DNA from: Candidatus Peribacterales bacterium
GTDB taxonomy: Bacteria > Patescibacteriota > Gracilibacteria > Peribacterales > Peribacteraceae
Length of the DNA stretch: 14,686 nucleotides
Assembly (NCBI GenBank): GCA_020059985.1
Contig: JAGVCI010000098.1
Coordinates: forward strand, 1-14,686
Reading direction: 5' to 3'
Shown here: positions 12,999-14,686 of the stretch, in pieces
Numbering within the stretch: position 1 is the first letter of the stretch
Layout: every line of letters starts with the position of its first letter
Translations under genes and position numbers: made by a program
Notes under the pieces: generated by a model
Databases searched by the model: none
The model's input: only the letters and a program-made list of their open reading frames with translations
Told to the model about the DNA's origin: nothing

Positions 12999-14686
12999 AT
13001 GCCCAAAAAGGACGACACCAACGATTCGCAGCAGGAGCTCCCATTGGATGAGGACGGACAAGAGGAGGGAAAAAGTGATGCTCCAGCCGCGAAGAAACCT
13101 CCTGTGCAATCCGCAGAAACGCTCGCACGTATCGGGCGCATAGCGCCGCGCCCCATTGTCTCCGAAATGGAGGAGAGCTACTTGAACTACGCCATGAGCG
13201 TCATCGTCAGCCGTGCTCTTCCGGATGCGCGTGACGGTATGAAGCCAGTGCACCGACGCATCCTGGTCGCCATGCAGGAAGAAGGTCTCTCGCCCAGTCA
13301 TCGCTACTCGAAGTGTGCGGGAGTTGTGGGAGAAGTGCTCAAGAAGTACCACCCGCACGGTGACTCGTCCGTGTACGACGCGCTCGTGCGTCTCGTGCAG
13401 GAGTTCGCCATGCGTTACCCGCTCGTCGATGGGCAGGGAAACTTCGGTTCCATAGACGGAGATGGCGCCGCTGCCTACCGCTACACCGAGTGTCGTCTCC
13501 AGAAGATCGCTATGGAGATGCTCGCGGACCTCGACAAGGACACTGTCGACTATGTTCCAAACTACGATGCCAGCCGCAAAGAGCCGTCGGTGCTCCCGGC
13601 GAAAATTCCGCATCTCCTTCTCAATGGAACGGTTGGAATCGCCGTCGGTATGGCGACCAACATCCCGCCGCACAACTTGGGAGAGCTGATCCAGGCGACG
13701 CTTCATCTCCTCGATCATCCTGATGCGACGGTGGAAGACCTTCTCCAATTCGTGCAGGGGCCAGATTTCCCAACGGGAGGCATCGTCTATAACCAAGCAT
13801 CACTCACGCAGGCGTACCTCACCGGTCGAGGGTCCATCGTCATGCGCGGCAAGGCGGAGATAGAAGAGGGGAAGGGTGGTCGTTACCAGATCCGCATCAG
13901 CGAGATCCCGTACCAGGTGAATAAGAGCTCGATGATCGAGCGCATGGCGGAGCTCGTGAATGAGAAAGTCATCCAAGGGATCTCGGATATCCGTGACGAG
14001 TCCGACCGCGAGGGAATCCGCATCATCATTGAACTGAAGAAAGAGAGTTACCCACAGAAAATCCTTAATCAGCTTTTCAAGCACACCGAACTCCAGTCGA
14101 GTTTCGGCTACAACATGATCGCGCTCGCGGATGGAATCCAGCCGCGCCTCCTCAACCTGCACGAACTTCTCCAGATTTTCATCGATCACCGCCGTGTGGT
14201 CACACGCCGACGCGTCACCTACGAGCGTGATCGCGCCAAAGAGCGTGCGCACATCCTCGAGGGACTCTCGATCGCGCTTCACGACATCGACAAAGTGATC
14301 GAGACGATCAAGAAGAGCGAAACCAAAGAGATCGCGAAGGAGAACCTCATGAAGAAATTTAAATTGAGCGATCTCCAGGCCGACGCCATCCTCCAGATGC
14401 GTCTACAGACACTTGCAGGACTCGAGCGTAAAAAGATCGAAGACGAACTGAAAGAGAAGAAGGCCTTTATTGCGGACTGCGAGGCGATTCTCAAAGATCC
14501 CAAGCGTATCGATAAAATCGTGAAAGATGAGCTCGATACGCTCAAAACTCAGTACGGAGACGTCCGCCGCACGACGATTGTGAAGCACGCGGTCGGAGAC
14601 TTCTCTGCGAAGGACACCATCCCGAACGCGCCGATGATCGTGACGCTCACGTCGAGCGGATACGTGAAGCGCTTGAGCCCCATGCA
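12999..14686 (+). CDS. gyrA: DNA gyrase subunit A (partial, 3' end outside window)
   Basis: 562 codons are visible and the frame is open at the window edge. After an unusual acidic then Lys/Pro/Ala-rich tail (residues 1-45) the canonical topoisomerase IIA breakage-reunion domain begins: SYLNYAMSVIV at 60-70, ALPDARDGMKPVHRRIL at 73-89, HPHGDSSVYD at 118-127, and the catalytic Tyr162 in RYTE. The quinolone-determining positions equivalent to E. coli Ser83 and Asp87 are Ser123 and Asp127, the sensitive-type residues. The coiled coil region and the LQMRLQTLAGLE motif near residues 465-476 are intact. Residues 552-562 start the C-terminal beta-pinwheel. With GyrB it introduces negative supercoils. 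The GyrA box lies beyond the window, so ParC cannot be strictly ruled out, though GyrA fits better. Confidence 0.95.
   Translation, partial: MPKKDDTNDSQQELPLDEDGQEEGKSDAPAAKKPPVQSAETLARIGRIAPRPIVSEMEESYLNYAMSVIVSRALPDARDGMKPVHRRILVAMQEEGLSPSHRYSKCAGVVGEVLKKYHPHGDSSVYDALVRLVQEFAMRYPLVDGQGNFGSIDGDGAAAYRYTECRLQKIAMEMLADLDKDTVDYVPNYDASRKEPSVLPAKIPHLLLNGTVGIAVGMATNIPPHNLGELIQATLHLLDHPDATVEDLLQFVQGPDFPTGGIVYNQASLTQAYLTGRGSIVMRGKAEIEEGKGGRYQIRISEIPYQVNKSSMIERMAELVNEKVIQGISDIRDESDREGIRIIIELKKESYPQKILNQLFKHTELQSSFGYNMIALADGIQPRLLNLHELLQIFIDHRRVVTRRRVTYERDRAKERAHILEGLSIALHDIDKVIETIKKSETKEIAKENLMKKFKLSDLQADAILQMRLQTLAGLERKKIEDELKEKKAFIADCEAILKDPKRIDKIVKDELDTLKTQYGDVRRTTIVKHAVGDFSAKDTIPNAPMIVTLTSSGYVKRLSPM

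Noticed and set aside
12927..13796. Open frame on the minus strand antisense to gyrA
   Set aside because: Overlaps the unmistakable GyrA breakage-reunion domain; no domain or promoter evidence.
1..14686. Alternative genetic code with TGA as glycine or tryptophan (as in some CPR groups)
   Set aside because: Several well-defined proteins end at TGA at their expected C-termini (second PurP gene, M23 peptidase), and no conserved domain is interrupted by TGA.

Overview
The window reads as a bacterial chromosome segment of moderately high GC, with dense gene packing, mostly standard housekeeping genes and TGA used as a normal stop (for example the stop at 2283-2285). Short versions of housekeeping proteins (RsmI of about 223 residues, Pgi of 422), a GspG-like prepilin of the kind common in Patescibacteria/CPR, a PurP pair of archaeal type, and start codons lying a few bases downstream of -10 boxes with no Shine-Dalgarno all suggest a Patescibacteria (CPR) genome, possibly Peregrinibacteria/Peribacteria-like. 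That placement is inference; there is no rRNA here to test it.

Layout. 1-986 (minus) is a thioredoxin-like/CcdA-type membrane fusion whose 3' end lies outside the window. 1135-4549 (plus) holds an unknown 165-residue protein, a six-helix membrane protein, and, overlapping the latter by ATGA, a 755-residue prepilin fusion carrying a cysteine-rich domain and three tandem galactose-binding-like domains. 4623-6881 (plus) carries two tandem PurP-family genes, one with canonical motifs and one divergent. 6988-7064 is tRNA-Ala(TGC). Directly behind it, 7104-7820 (minus) is an AT-richer orphan gene bracketed by near-identical short repeats. 7877-10380 (minus) is a housekeeping block: a small membrane protein and trxA as a pair, then pgi and ruvA, each with its own promoter. 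10532-12234 (plus) is a membrane-anchored M23 peptidase gene overlapping a winged-helix regulator gene by four bases. rsmI (minus) converges on that regulator, and gyrA (plus, cut by the window end) diverges from rsmI.

How the parts may fit together. The thioredoxin/CcdA fusion could supply or shuffle disulfides for exported cysteine-rich proteins such as the neighbouring prepilin fusion, which looks like a surface lectin or adhesin built on a pseudopilin anchor. PurP would carry out formate- and ATP-dependent formylation of AICAR in purine synthesis or salvage. The M23 peptidase with its regulator is a cell-wall remodelling unit. The most notable items are the pilin-lectin fusion, the archaeal-type PurP pair, the recurrent leaderless promoter layout, and the AT-rich orphan gene lodged at the tRNA gene.
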